Shown here: positions 44,604 to 53,665 of the stretch, piece by piece
Numbering within the stretch: the first letter of the stretch is position 1
Layout: each line of letters opens with the position of its first letter
NCBI RefSeq assembly: GCF_038246755.1
Contig: NZ_CP134706.1
Location: 4,898,001-4,962,000 of the forward strand
Reading direction: 5' to 3'
DNA from: Micromonospora sp. FIMYZ51
Lineage (GTDB): Bacteria; Actinomycetota; Actinomycetes; Mycobacteriales; Micromonosporaceae
Length of the DNA stretch: 64,000 bases
Notes under the pieces: model-generated
Told to the model about the DNA's origin: nothing
Seen by the model: the letters and a program-made list of their open reading frames with translations, nothing else
Database searches by the model: none
Position numbers and translations under genes: made by a program

Positions 44604-46238
44604 TCAGGTCGCGTCGGCGTAGCAGCGCACGACCGACAGATCCAGCGGGAAGCGCACCGCGGTGGCGCCGAAGAGCAGCGTGGTGGCTCGCTGCCCGGCC
44701 CGCTCGACCGCTTCGGTGACCCGCTCGGTCTGCTCGGCCGGACAGTGCACCAGCACCTCGTCGTGCTGGAAGAAGACCAGCTCGGCGTCGGTGCCGGCCA
44801 GCTCACCCCGGAGCACCGCCAGCAGCGTCGAGGCCCATTCGGCGGCGGTGGCCTGGATGACGAAGTTGCGGGTGAACCGGCCCCGGGAACGGGCCGCCCG
44901 GGCCCGCGGTGAGCGGGGATCATGCAGCGGCTCCGGTTCGGCACCCTCGTCCGCGGCGAAGCCCACCGTCCCAGGTGGGCAGGTACGGCCGAGCCACGAG
45001 CGCACCAACCCACCGGCCTCGCCGGTCCGCGCCGCCGCCTCCACGTAGCCGAACGCGGTCGGATAGTTGCGCCGCAACACCGCCAGGGCCGGCACCGCCG
45101 CCCCACCGGTCTGCCCGTACATCGCCCCGAGCAGGGCCACCTTGGCCCGGCCCCGGTCGCCGCCGAACGCGTCCCGCGCCAGCGCGGCGTAGAGGTCACC
45201 GGTCGCGCCCGCCCGAGCCAGCCCGACGTCGTTGGAGACCGCCGCCAACACCCGCGGCTCCAACTGCCCGGCGTCGGCCACCACGAACCGCCAACCCGGG
45301 TCGGCCACCGCAGCCCGCCGGATCACCTTCGGGATCTGCAACGCGCCACCGCCCCGGGTCGCCCACCGGCCGGAGACCACCCCACCGGGGACGTACTCGG
45401 GGCGGAACCGGCCGTCGCGGACCCAGGCGTCCCGCCAGGTCCAGCCGTGCGCCGTCCAGATCCGGTACAGCTCCTTGTACGCCAGGATCAGCGGGACCGC
45501 CGGATGGTCGACCCCGCGCAGCACCCAGGACCGGGTGTTGGGCAGGTCGATACCGGCCCGGGAGAAGGCGCGCAGCAGCTCGGCCGGGGAGTCGGCATGC
45601 AGCTGGCGTACGCCGAACGCCTCGGCGATCCGGGCGGCCAGGTCGGCGAGTCGGCGCGGTGGCCCGCCCACCGGGGACGGCTCGCCGAGCAGCTCGGTGA
45701 GGATCGTGTCGTGCACGTCGACCCGCCAGGGCAGCCCGGCCGCCCCCATCTCGGCGGCGATCAGTGCCCCGGCCGACTCGGCGGCCACCAGCAGGCGGAA
45801 CCGGCCGGGATGCCCGGTCGCCGCGATGCGGTCGAGTTGGTCGGCGTACACCCGGGTCAAGGCGGTGATGTCGGGGCCCGGCGGCCCGGGCACGGCCTCG
45901 AAGAGCGCGGCCTGCCCGGCCCCGGGTGGGGCGGCGGCCCGCGGCGGCGGATCGGGCGGCACCGGGGCGCCGGTCAGCCGGGCCCAGGCCGCCGCCAGGG
46001 AACGCGGCTCACCCCAGCGGCCGGCGTGGCCGAGCAGCAGGGACTCGGTCAGCTCGACGTCGTGACAGCGCTCGACCCGGACTCCGGCGCGCAGCAGGCC
46101 GGGGTAGAGGGTCGTGCCGGAGGCCCAGACCCAGCGGGGCCGGTCCGCGACCTCCCGCGCGGCGACGGCGGCGGCGAGGTCGGTGACGGGCTCGGCCGGA
46201 CCCGCGCACCGCCCGTCCGAGCGCAGCGGGCAGAGCAC
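44604..46238 (-). CDS. PolA-type protein, bifunctional 3'-5' exonuclease/DNA polymerase family
   Basis: A 544-residue family A polymerase relative, about 60% the length of Pol I. The C-terminal half has motif A as VVADAGQLEPRVLAAV (catalytic Asp kept, usual S-Q-I-E changed), motif B within GRAKVALLGAMYGQTGG and motif C as FFQHDEVLVH (HDE kept). The N-terminal 200 residues resemble the 3'-5' exonuclease domain but lack an obvious DxE, so proofreading is doubtful. No 5' nuclease domain is present. GTG 46238 is the only standard start found, although the frame is open further upstream. Role in repair or tolerance is inference. Confidence 0.8.
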   Translation of the reverse strand: MLCPLRSDGRCAGPAEPVTDLAAAVAAREVADRPRWVWASGTTLYPGLLRAGVRVERCHDVELTESLLLGHAGRWGEPRSLAAAWARLTGAPVPPDPPPRAAAPPGAGQAALFEAVPGPPGPDITALTRVYADQLDRIAATGHPGRFRLLVAAESAGALIAAEMGAAGLPWRVDVHDTILTELLGEPSPVGGPPRRLADLAARIAEAFGVRQLHADSPAELLRAFSRAGIDLPNTRSWVLRGVDHPAVPLILAYKELYRIWTAHGWTWRDAWVRDGRFRPEYVPGGVVSGRWATRGGGALQIPKVIRRAAVADPGWRFVVADAGQLEPRVLAAVSNDVGLARAGATGDLYAALARDAFGGDRGRAKVALLGAMYGQTGGAAVPALAVLRRNYPTAFGYVEAAARTGEAGGLVRSWLGRTCPPGTVGFAADEGAEPEPLHDPRSPRARAARSRGRFTRNFVIQATAAEWASTLLAVLRGELAGTDAELVFFQHDEVLVHCPAEQTERVTEAVERAGQRATTLLFGATAVRFPLDLSVVRCYADAT

Positions 46239-46343
46239 GCCCGCACCGCCCTCCCCGCCACCACCGCGACCAGCACACCCCCATCCTGCCCGTAGCCACC
46301 GACACGCTCCCGCGCCTCGGTTCGCCCGGGCGGGGCTACGGGA

Positions 46344-46739
46344 TCACCACACGCAGGGCTGCGTGTGGACCTTCACCTTCGTCACGATCCCGGGCCAGTA
46401 CGTGTCCTGCCCGTTGCCGGGGGTGAGGCAGATGGTGAAGGGGCCCCACGGCGAGTCATGCCTCCAGCGGAAGGTGATGTCGACGTTGCGGGAGGTGTTG
46501 TTGTAGAACAGCCCTCCCGGGACCTCGCCGGACCAGTCGGTGCTGGTCGCCAGGGCCGGCGTCACCCATGGGTCCCATTCGGGCCAGAGGCAGAACACGC
46601 CCTGCGGGCAGTTCCCGGACGGCCAGATTCCGTTTGACGCCTGAGCGGGGGCTGCCGAGGCGGGAGGGGCGGCGACCAGCACGCCAGCGACGGTCGCGGC
46701 GACAGCGATGGTCGCGGCGACAGCGATGGACTTCAGCAC
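46344..46739 (-). CDS. secreted peptidase-inhibitor family I36 protein
   Basis: A 131-residue exported protein. The signal peptide (about 30 residues, ending PPASAAPA) precedes a small beta-gamma-crystallin-like domain with four cysteines (NCPQGVFCLWPEW, TICLTPG, QPCVW), fitting the I36 family typified by the Streptomyces metalloproteinase inhibitor SMI. It would inhibit an extracellular metalloprotease. ATG 46739 follows GCAGGTGAAGC. Stands alone downstream of ngcG. Confidence 0.83.
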   Translation of the reverse strand: MLKSIAVAATIAVAATVAGVLVAAPPASAAPAQASNGIWPSGNCPQGVFCLWPEWDPWVTPALATSTDWSGEVPGGLFYNNTSRNVDITFRWRHDSPWGPFTICLTPGNGQDTYWPGIVTKVKVHTQPCVW

Positions 46740-46785
46740 GCTTCACCTGCTTTCCGTGAGACAAGTATCGACGTCCATCGAACTT

Positions 46786-46807
46786 ACTCGTTAAGATATT
46801 GACGAGT
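46786..46807. promoter_or_regulatory. inverted repeat upstream of the I36 gene
   Basis: ACTCGT (46786-46791) and ACGAGT (46802-46807) flank the AT-rich TAAGATATTG, 47-68 bp upstream of the inhibitor's start. AT richness is exceptional for this genome, so this is the likely promoter with an operator; the regulator is unknown. Confidence 0.4.
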
Positions 46808-46860
46808 CAAGCACCTGATGTCGGTTCACTCACCACGGATGAAGCGCGACGACGGGGCTG

Positions 46861-46873
46861 CGAAACCGTTTCG
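46861..46873. promoter_or_regulatory. LacI-like palindrome CGAAACCGTTTCG
   Basis: A perfect 13-bp palindrome with the LacI-family look (AAAC-C-GTTT). It lies about 120 bp upstream of the inhibitor start and 101 bp past the ngcG stop, with no lacI gene adjacent. It may be the site of a regulator encoded elsewhere, or chance. Confidence 0.3.
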
Positions 46874-46973
46874 GCGCCATGGCGACCCACCCCCGCCGGA
46901 CGGGCCGCACTACGGCATCACCTGGCTCTCGTCCTCGATTGATCAGCCAAGGATGAGCTGGCGGGGCGTCGCG

Positions 46974-47906
46974 CTACTTGACCGCGCCGGCGGTGAGGCC
47001 GGACTGGATCTGGCGCTGGAAGAAGGCGTACACCACGATCATCGGCAGGATGGAGAGGGTGAGCGCGGCGAACAGGGCCGCCCAGTCCGCCTCGTAACCG
47101 GCCGAGGTGGAGATGCTGGCGATGCCCTGGGTGAGCACCCACTTCTGCTCGGCGCCCCGGCCCTGCATGAGCGCCACCGGCAGCAGGTACTGGTTCCACT
47201 GCCCGATGACGTTGAAGATCGCGATGCTGACCAGGGCCGGTCGCGCCATCGGCATCATGATCGAGAAGAACAGCCGGGTGTGTGAGGCGCCGTCGATCAT
47301 CGCGGCCTCGGCCACCGAATGCGGCAGCGTCTTGAAGAACGCGGCCAGGAAGAAGACGGTGAACGGCAGCGAGTACGCGATGTAGACCAGGATCAGGCCG
47401 GTGTAGGTGTTGAGCAGGCCCAGGTTGTTGACCACCAGGAAGAGCGGTACCAGGGCGAGGAAGACCGGGAAGGCCAGCCCGGAGACGAACAGGTAGTAGA
47501 CCACCCGGTTGCCCGGGAACGGATAGCGCGCCAACACGTACGCGGCCATCGCACCGAACAGCATGGTGCCGGCGGTGCTGAGCGTCACCACGAAGACGCT
47601 GTTCAGGAAGTACCGGCCGACGTTCGCCTCGCTCCACGCCCGGGCGTAGCTGTCGAAGTTGAACGTGCCGGGCAGGGCGAACGGGTTGCCGAGGAAGATC
47701 TCGGTGTTGGTCTTGAACGAGGCGAGGATGGTCCACAGCAGCGGAGCGATCACCAGGATCGCCCAGACCAGCAGGGCCAGGTGACCGAGGCCGCTGAGCA
47801 CGCCCACCTCGGAGTCGCGGCCCCGACGGCCCAGCCGGCCCCGCCCCGGACCGGGAGGATTGGCGGCCGGGGCGGCGGGGGCGCTGGGTGCGATGTCGGT
47901 CGTCAT
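46974..47906 (-). CDS. ngcG: N-acetylglucosamine/chitobiose ABC transporter permease NgcG
   Basis: A 310-residue MalG-class permease. A Pro/Gly/Arg-rich N-terminus of about 40 residues precedes helix 1 (LGHLALLVWAILVIAPLLW). The coupling motif is EAAMIDGASHTRLFFSIMMP and the end QRQIQSGLTAGAVK is typical. ATG 47906, 13 bp after the ngcF stop, is preferred to an upstream Met that would overlap ngcF. Last gene of the operon; no ATPase follows. Confidence 0.9.
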   Translation of the reverse strand: MTTDIAPSAPAAPAANPPGPGRGRLGRRGRDSEVGVLSGLGHLALLVWAILVIAPLLWTILASFKTNTEIFLGNPFALPGTFNFDSYARAWSEANVGRYFLNSVFVVTLSTAGTMLFGAMAAYVLARYPFPGNRVVYYLFVSGLAFPVFLALVPLFLVVNNLGLLNTYTGLILVYIAYSLPFTVFFLAAFFKTLPHSVAEAAMIDGASHTRLFFSIMMPMARPALVSIAIFNVIGQWNQYLLPVALMQGRGAEQKWVLTQGIASISTSAGYEADWAALFAALTLSILPMIVVYAFFQRQIQSGLTAGAVK

Positions 47907-47919
47907 TGCGGGTCCCGCC

Positions 47920-48831
47920 TTACAGCTCGATCGTTTCACGCCGGCTGACGCGCAGGGTGAGCGCCGCGAACGTGATCGTCAGGAAGAACAGCGCCACGCC
48001 CATGGCCGAGGCGTAGCCGAACTGGGAGTAGCTGAACGCGTTGCGGTAGATCTCCATGCCCAGCACCGTGGTGGCGCCGTCCGGGCCGCCCTGGTCGACG
48101 GAGAGCACCTGGACGATGGCGAAGGCGTCGAACGCGGCGATGCCGAGGTAGACCCAGGCCACCTGGAGGGTGTTCCACAACAGCGGCAGGGTGACCCGGA
48201 AGAACATCGCCACCCGACCCGCCCCGTCGATGGTGGCCGCCTCGTAGATGTCCTTCGGCACCGAGGCCATCCCGGCGGAGAAGAGCACCACGTAGAAGCC
48301 GACGGACTGCCAGACCAGCACCGCGATGATCGACCAGAGGGCGATCTTCGGGTCGGCCATGAACAGCACCGGCTCGATGCCGACGGCGCCGAGTGCGCCG
48401 TTGATCAGGCCGCTGTCGTCCGGGGCGTACACCCGACTGAAGATCACGCCAACGATGACCACCGCCAGGACCTGGGGGAAGAAGAACACCAGGCGGTAGA
48501 ACTTCGACCCCCAGACCCCGGTCATCACGCCGCCCCGGCCGCCACCGCCGACGTTGAGCATGAAGGCGAAGAAGAGGGCGATCGCGATGGTGAGCAGCGG
48601 CAGGGCGAGCAGCAGGAGCCCGTGGTGCCGGACCGCCTTCCAGAACACGTCGTCGGTCAGCAGCCGCTCGAAGTTCTCCAGGCCGATGAACGTCGGGTTG
48701 GCGCTCACCCCTCGCCAGTTGGTGGTGGCGAGGTAGAAGGCCTGGGCGTACGGCCCGATGACGAAGGTCACGTAGATCGCGACCGGTACGGCCAGAAAGC
48801 CGACGATGAACGGGTACCTGCCGTGCCGCAT
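47920..48831 (-). CDS. ngcF: N-acetylglucosamine/chitobiose ABC transporter permease NgcF
   Basis: A 303-residue MalF-class permease. Helix 1 is YPFIVGFLAVPVAIYVTFVI; the motif EAATIDGAGRVAMFFRVTLP lies near residue 205. A Gly-rich loop (NVGGGGRGGVMTGVWG) around residue 95 is a family feature. It starts 30 bp after ngcE and pairs with NgcG. Confidence 0.9.
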   Translation of the reverse strand: MRHGRYPFIVGFLAVPVAIYVTFVIGPYAQAFYLATTNWRGVSANPTFIGLENFERLLTDDVFWKAVRHHGLLLLALPLLTIAIALFFAFMLNVGGGGRGGVMTGVWGSKFYRLVFFFPQVLAVVIVGVIFSRVYAPDDSGLINGALGAVGIEPVLFMADPKIALWSIIAVLVWQSVGFYVVLFSAGMASVPKDIYEAATIDGAGRVAMFFRVTLPLLWNTLQVAWVYLGIAAFDAFAIVQVLSVDQGGPDGATTVLGMEIYRNAFSYSQFGYASAMGVALFFLTITFAALTLRVSRRETIEL

Positions 48832-48861
48832 GGTGATCTCTCCGCTCGTCCTACGCTCGAC

Positions 48862-50295
48862 TCAGCGGCTGAACTTCTCGATGGAGGAGTCGCTCTTCAC
48901 CGCGTCGGCGACCTTCTGCATCCGGTCACAGAACTTCTGGGCGGTGCCGCCGGAGAACATCAGCTCGTTGGTCGCGGCGCGGGCCTCGTCGTCGAGCTTC
49001 TTGTACCAGGTGTCGAAGCGGTAGCTGAAGTAGTCACTGCCGGCCGCGGCCAGCATCTTGTTGCCGCTGGTCAGGCCGGGCGAGATCTCCACACCGTCGA
49101 CCGCGCCCTGGACCACGGTGAGCACCTTGGTCAGCTCGGTGAAGCCCTTGGCACCGGCCTTGGAGAGCATGTGCCGCAGGTACTCCATGCCGCCGCGCGG
49201 GTTCTTGCCCTTCGACGCGACGAAGTACATCTCACCGGCCGCGGCGTAGATCGCGGAGGCCGGCAGCGCGTCCGAGGTGGTCACGCTCGGCACCGGCATG
49301 ACGGCGTACTTGAAGGTGGGCGGGGTGTCCTTGGCCTGCTCGTTCTCCAGCCAGGAACCGCTGGGGTAGAACGCCACCTTGCCCTGGTTCTGCTGGAGTT
49401 GGATCTCGGTGTGCTTCAGGCCCAGGTGCGCCTTGTTGCCGTACTTGGCACCGATCTCGGCCCACGCCTCGGCGGCCTTGCGCACCGGCTCGGCCTGCCA
49501 GGCACCGTCCTCAAGGTTGTCGATGTTCTTCAGCACGTCCGGGCCGCCGATCTTGGCGGCGCTGGTCAGCAGCACCAGGTACTGGTAGTACGCGGCGTTC
49601 GCTCCCGCGTACGAGTACGGCGTGATGCCGGCCGCCTTGATCTTGTCGCAGAGGGCGGTGAAGTCGGCCCAGGTGGTCGGGGCGGCCCACCCGTTCTTCT
49701 CGAACAGCGCGCTGTCGTACCAGAGCCCGAAGACGGTGAAGGCGTAGTTGAGCACGTACGGCTTGCCGTTGTAGGTGCCCTGCTCGACGGTGCCCGGGAT
49801 GAGCAGGTCACGCACCTTCTTCGACGGGTCGTCGAGCGACGGCGCGTCGAACAGCTCGGTGAGGTCCTGCACCTGGCCGGCCTGCACCAGCGCGCCCTGG
49901 TCGAGGAACTTCGAGCCGGCGTTGTTGATCATGTCCGGCGGGGTGTTGCTGGCGAACCGGGGTTGCAGGACGGTGCCGATCTCCTCGGTCGAGGAGAACT
50001 CCACCTTGGAGTCCGGGAACTTCTGGTTGTACGAGGGGATGTGCACGTCGGTGGCGTACTTGGTGCCGAGGCCGCCGTTGAAGATGACCACCTCCAGCGG
50101 GGCGTCCGCCTTGACGCCAAGCGGGTTCTCCGCCGACTTGTCGCCCTCGGCCTGGTCGGTCGGCTCGTCGCTGCCACCGGTCACGCAACCGCTGAGCAGA
50201 CCCGCGGCCGGGGTGGCCAGCAGGCCCACCGCAGCGGCCCGGCGCAGCACCGTCCGCCGGGTCAGATCGGCCGGGTTCTCGGGCATAACAGACAT
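48862..50295 (-). CDS. ngcE: N-acetylglucosamine/chitobiose-binding lipoprotein NgcE
   Basis: A 477-residue solute-binding protein recognised as NgcE. The N-terminus has twin arginines (RRTVLRRAAAVG) and lipobox LSGC with C37, so it is probably exported by Tat as a lipoprotein. The mature part contains VVIFNGGLGTKYATDVHIPS, FSSTEEIGTVLQPRFASN, VLNYAFTVFGLWYDSALFEK and AKDTPPTFKYAVMPVPSV. AAGGAGAG lies just upstream of ATG 50295. In Streptomyces NgcEFG imports GlcNAc and N,N'-diacetylchitobiose and relies on the shared ATPase MsiK. Third gene of the operon. Confidence 0.92.
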   Translation of the reverse strand: MSVMPENPADLTRRTVLRRAAAVGLLATPAAGLLSGCVTGGSDEPTDQAEGDKSAENPLGVKADAPLEVVIFNGGLGTKYATDVHIPSYNQKFPDSKVEFSSTEEIGTVLQPRFASNTPPDMINNAGSKFLDQGALVQAGQVQDLTELFDAPSLDDPSKKVRDLLIPGTVEQGTYNGKPYVLNYAFTVFGLWYDSALFEKNGWAAPTTWADFTALCDKIKAAGITPYSYAGANAAYYQYLVLLTSAAKIGGPDVLKNIDNLEDGAWQAEPVRKAAEAWAEIGAKYGNKAHLGLKHTEIQLQQNQGKVAFYPSGSWLENEQAKDTPPTFKYAVMPVPSVTTSDALPASAIYAAAGEMYFVASKGKNPRGGMEYLRHMLSKAGAKGFTELTKVLTVVQGAVDGVEISPGLTSGNKMLAAAGSDYFSYRFDTWYKKLDDEARAATNELMFSGGTAQKFCDRMQKVADAVKSDSSIEKFSR

Positions 50296-50319
50296 CTGGA
50301 ACTCTCCTTGTGGTGTCGG

Positions 50320-51069
50320 TCAGGCGGTGCGCCGGAGACGCCCGGCGTACCGCGACTCGAGGGCGAGGTTGTGCTCGTCCCCACCGGGGACGTTTGCGGA
50401 GAGATAGATAGGGGGTACCTCTCCGGCCTGGTGGAACCGTCGTACGACCTCCGCGGTCAGCAACTGCGCCAGCAGCGCCGAGGTGACTGAGGAGACCGCA
50501 CAGACCGCGCCGCCGCCCTCGAGCGGCAGCAGTGCGTCGCCGTACGGCGCGCCGTTGTCCAGCACGACGTCGGCGAGATCGACGAGCCGCTGACCGGACG
50601 GGTGGCGCGGAGCGACCCGTCCGGTGTGCTCGACCGAGGTGACCGCGATCAACGGGTGACCGCGCCCGGTGGCCAGCAGGGCCAGTTCGACCACCGAGCC
50701 GTTGATGCCGGACTGGGACGCCACCACGAACACGTCCCGCGGCTGGGGTGCGGCGATCTCGTAGAGCTGGTGCGCGATGGCCGGGTCGCGTTCCAGCTTC
50801 GGGTCGGTGAGCAGGCCACGCGGGGCGTCGCCGTGCAGCACCAGGTCGTGCAGGGAGAGTCGGTTGGCGGGGACCAGCCCGCCGGCCCGGGCGACCAGCT
50901 CGGCGGCGAACGCCTCGGAGTGCCCGGCACCGAAGGCCTGGAGCACCCCGCCGTCGCGCAGGCTGCCGGCGATCAGGTCGGCGGCCCGACCGATCGACTC
51001 GGTGCCCCGCTCGACGACGCGGTCGAGCACCGGCCGGACCGCCTCGGCGTACCCCCGGGCGCTGATCAT
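50320..51069 (-). CDS. SIS-domain phosphosugar-binding protein
   Basis: A 249-residue sugar-isomerase (SIS) protein of the UPF0309-like group. Key segments are GGVLQAFGAGHSEAFAAELV (phosphosugar loop), DVFVVASQSGINGSVVELAL and YGDALLPLEGGGAVCAVSS. It should bind or isomerise an aminosugar phosphate formed after GlcNAc uptake. Its ATG 51069 forms an ATGA overlap with the rpiR stop, and ngcE follows 24 bp later, so it belongs to the transport operon. Confidence 0.87.
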   Translation of the reverse strand: MISARGYAEAVRPVLDRVVERGTESIGRAADLIAGSLRDGGVLQAFGAGHSEAFAAELVARAGGLVPANRLSLHDLVLHGDAPRGLLTDPKLERDPAIAHQLYEIAAPQPRDVFVVASQSGINGSVVELALLATGRGHPLIAVTSVEHTGRVAPRHPSGQRLVDLADVVLDNGAPYGDALLPLEGGGAVCAVSSVTSALLAQLLTAEVVRRFHQAGEVPPIYLSANVPGGDEHNLALESRYAGRLRRTA

Positions 51070-52028
51070 GCGGTGGCTCCTCTCGCGGCCTTGTGCCCGT
51101 CGACGGCCTGGGCGGTACGCCGGAAGGCCGCGTGGGCGCGGTCGTGGGTGCGTTGGGCGACCGCGATGTAGAGCAGGTCGAGCACCACCAGCTGCGGATG
51201 CCGGGCGGACAGCGCATCCGGCCGGAACGTGGTGGCCTGGCTGGCGGTGAGCAGCACGATGTCGGCCAGCTCGGCCAGTGGCGAGCGGCGGAAACCGGTG
51301 AGCGCGATGGTGGTCGCGCCCCGGCTGCCGCCCTCGGCGAGCATCTCGATGGCCTCCCGGGTCTGGCCGCTGTGCGAGATGCCAAGCGCCACGTCGCCCG
51401 GGCGCAGCAGCGCGGCGGCGGCCAGTCCGGAGTGCACGTCGTTCCACGCCCACGCGGCCACTCCGATGCGGTGCAGGCTGAACTGCATCTCCTCGCCCAC
51501 CAGGGCGCTGCCGCTGGCACCGAAGATGTTCACCCGACTGGCTCCGGCGATGGCGACCGCGGCCCGTTCCACCTCGGCGAGGTCGAGCAGCGCGGCGGTG
51601 TCGTGCATGGCCCGGGTGTCGGCGGCGATGATCTGCTCCAGCACCCGTTCCAGCGGGTCACCCGGCTGGATCTCCCGTCCGATGTCGACGGTCCAGCCGG
51701 CCGAGCGGGCCCGGCCGGTCTCGGCGGCGATGCCCAGTCGCAGGTCGGCGTAGCCGTCGAAGCCCATCGCCCGGCAGAACCGGGTGACCGTGGCCGGCGA
51801 GGTGCCGCTGCGTTCGGCCAGCTCCACGATGGTGGCCCGGGCTGCGGCCTCGGGATCGCTGAGCACGTGCTCGGCGACCCGGCGCAGCGCACCGGTCAGC
51901 TCGGCGGCGCCGGTACGCACCCGGGCCAGTATCCCGTCGGAGGCGACGCCCGGGGCGCCCCGCCGGTCGACCCCGTCGGCGTCGGCCACCGCGGTGCCCG
52001 CGGGGGTGTCCGCCTCGTGATCAACCAT
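51066..52028 (-). CDS. MurR/RpiR-family regulator
   Basis: A 320-residue regulator. Residues 35-110 form the RpiR helix-turn-helix (IVELAERSGTSPATVTRFCR, GFDGYADLRLGIAAE), followed by a SIS domain (NIFGASGSALVGEEMQFSL, GISHSGQTREAIEMLAEGG) that senses a sugar phosphate, probably GlcNAc-6-phosphate. ATG 52028 has AAAGGGC upstream. As the first gene of the operon it is likely autoregulated and, through the site at 52060-52082, also controls the divergent kinase gene. Confidence 0.92.
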   Translation of the reverse strand: MVDHEADTPAGTAVADADGVDRRGAPGVASDGILARVRTGAAELTGALRRVAEHVLSDPEAAARATIVELAERSGTSPATVTRFCRAMGFDGYADLRLGIAAETGRARSAGWTVDIGREIQPGDPLERVLEQIIAADTRAMHDTAALLDLAEVERAAVAIAGASRVNIFGASGSALVGEEMQFSLHRIGVAAWAWNDVHSGLAAAALLRPGDVALGISHSGQTREAIEMLAEGGSRGATTIALTGFRRSPLAELADIVLLTASQATTFRPDALSARHPQLVVLDLLYIAVAQRTHDRAHAAFRRTAQAVDGHKAARGATA

Positions 52029-52059
52029 GGGCAGCCCTTTCGGAAAAGACTGTTTACTG

Positions 52060-52082
52060 TTAGTGGTAAAAGTTCTTACTAA
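52060..52082. promoter_or_regulatory. candidate RpiR operator
   Basis: An AT-rich imperfect palindrome beginning TTAGTGGTAA and ending TTCTTACTAA lies in the 187-bp gap between rpiR and the divergent kinase gene, 31 bp upstream of the rpiR start. The AT content contrasts with everything around it. Both promoters should be nearby. Assignment to RpiR is inference. Confidence 0.5.
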
Positions 52083-52215
52083 AGCCACCTCCATGTCAAG
52101 ACCGTGGGCGAAGTTTTCAAACTGTTACCTGGCGCATACTCCTGGAGACGACCCATCGCTTGCCTTCGAAGGCCGCCGCGACCAGCATGAACATTGATCA
52201 ATAAGGAGGTGGTCG

Positions 52216-53204
52216 ATGGCTGGCGCCGTCGTGGTCGGGCTCGACGCCGGCGGTACGTCCACCCGCGCGCTCGCGGTGACCATCGACGGTGAGCGCCTCG
52301 GCACCGGACGGGCCGGTGGTGGCAACCCGACAAGCCACGGACCCGAGCGGGCCGCCCGCGAACTCCTGGCCGCCCTGCGACAGGCGCTCGCCGATGTCGC
52401 ACCCGACCGGGTACGGGCCGGCGTGATCGGGCTGGCCGGAGCGGGCCGGCTGCACGCCGATCCGGCCGGCCGGGCGGCCTTCGACGACGCCTGGCGCGCG
52501 GCCGGGCTGCGCTGCCCGTACGCGGTGCACGCCGACGCGCTTGTCGGTTACGCCTCCGGCACCGCCAGCCCGACCGGCACCGTCCTCGTCGCCGGCACCG
52601 GCGCGATCGCCGCACACGTACGCGACCTGCGGCTGGACCGCGTCGCCGACGGGCACGGGTGGCTGCTCGGCGACGCCGGATCCGGCTTCTGGCTCGGCCA
52701 CCAGGCGGTACGCCGGCTGCTCGCCGCCCTCGACGCCGACGAGGACCCGGGTGATCTCGGCCGACGGGTCCTCGCCGAGGTGACCGGCTCGGCCGAGGTG
52801 ACCGACCCGTCCCGGCGAACCGTCGACGGGCTGATCCAGACCATCACCCGGCGGCCTCCGGTGGAACTGGCCCGGCTCGCCCCGCTCGTGCTGCACGCCG
52901 CCAGCGTCGGCGACCCGACCGGCGTGGCGCTCGTCGACGCGGCCTGCGCCCGGCTGACCGCCACGGTCCGCCGCATCCGGCCGGCCGGCGAGGCCACCGC
53001 GATGGTGCTCGGCGGTGGGCTGTTGGTCGGCGACACTCCCTGACCGCCGCCGTCGGGGCCATGGCCCGACGGCACTGGCCGGACGCGCCGGTGTGCCGGG
53101 CCGGCGACGGCGCCGCCGCAGCGGCCTGGCTGGCCGCCCGCGACCTGCCCGAGGTGACCGACCCGAGCGCCCTGCACGCCCGCCTCGTCCGCCCACCCGG
53201 ATGA
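52216..53204 (+). pseudogene. BadF/BcrA-type N-acetylglucosamine kinase, interrupted by a frameshift
   Basis: A BadF-type ASKHA kinase expected to phosphorylate imported GlcNAc. AAGGAGGTG precedes ATG 52216. The first frame has VVGLDAGGTSTRALAVT (phosphate 1 loop), GVIGLAGAGR, VLVAGTGAIAAHV and DGHGWLLGDAGSGFWLG, then breaks at GGGLLVGDTP with TGA 53041-53043. The missing end continues at once in the next frame from CTG 53040 (LTAAVGAMARRHWPDAPVCR, then GAAAAAWLAARDL) to TGA 53202-53204. A single deleted base, probably in the C-run at 53037-53040, explains it. Joined, the protein would have about 329 residues, the usual length. It may be a true mutation, a phase-variable tract or a sequencing error. 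Confidence 0.85.
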
Positions 53205-53296
53205 AGCCCACCCTGGCGGAGGATTCGGCCGGATGGCGGGTCGGTTAACGTTCAGACTCGACGTGCTTGCTGGCCGTAGTCCATGTTGGAGATGTG

Positions 53297-53665
53297 GTGC
53301 CGGATATCCCCCTGACCGATGCACTGGCCGCGCTGATCGAGGATCTTCGCCGATTGCCGTCCGGCCACACCGTCGGCGGCGTGGAGGTGGAACTGAGCCT
53401 GGTGGTACACGAGGATCGCGGCCGGGTCCGATGGCAGGTCGCGAGGCCCGGGGACACCGGGACGCAACGGATCCGGCTGACGGTGCAGCCGTGGCGGCAG
53501 CAGCCGTGGCCGGAACCGCCGCGGCCGGAACCGCCGGCCCGGACTCGCTACCCGGACCTCGACGAGACCCAGGTCGGCCTCGACCCGAAGCACGTCGGCA
53601 GCGCGAACCTGCCGCCGATCGTCCGACCCAAGCCCGGCGTGGACGTCGAGCGCGATGCTGACTGA
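53297..53665 (+). CDS. trypco2 (trypsin-co-occurring domain 2) protein
   Basis: A 122-residue protein. The first 75 residues match the trypsin-co-occurring domain 2 pattern: PLTDALAALIEDLRRLPSG helix, then VGGVEVELSLVVHED, GRVRWQVARPG and RIRLTVQPW strands. A Pro/Arg-rich tail (WPEPPRPEPPARTRYP) and an acidic end follow. Trypco domains are known from loci where a trypsin-like protease is joined to an NTPase; they probably act as adaptors or regulators. GTG 53297 is preferred because GGAG (53288-53291) is 5 nt upstream; GTG 53294 and TTG 53267 are alternatives. The stop overlaps the next gene by 11 bp. Confidence 0.72.
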   Translation: MPDIPLTDALAALIEDLRRLPSGHTVGGVEVELSLVVHEDRGRVRWQVARPGDTGTQRIRLTVQPWRQQPWPEPPRPEPPARTRYPDLDETQVGLDPKHVGSANLPPIVRPKPGVDVERDAD

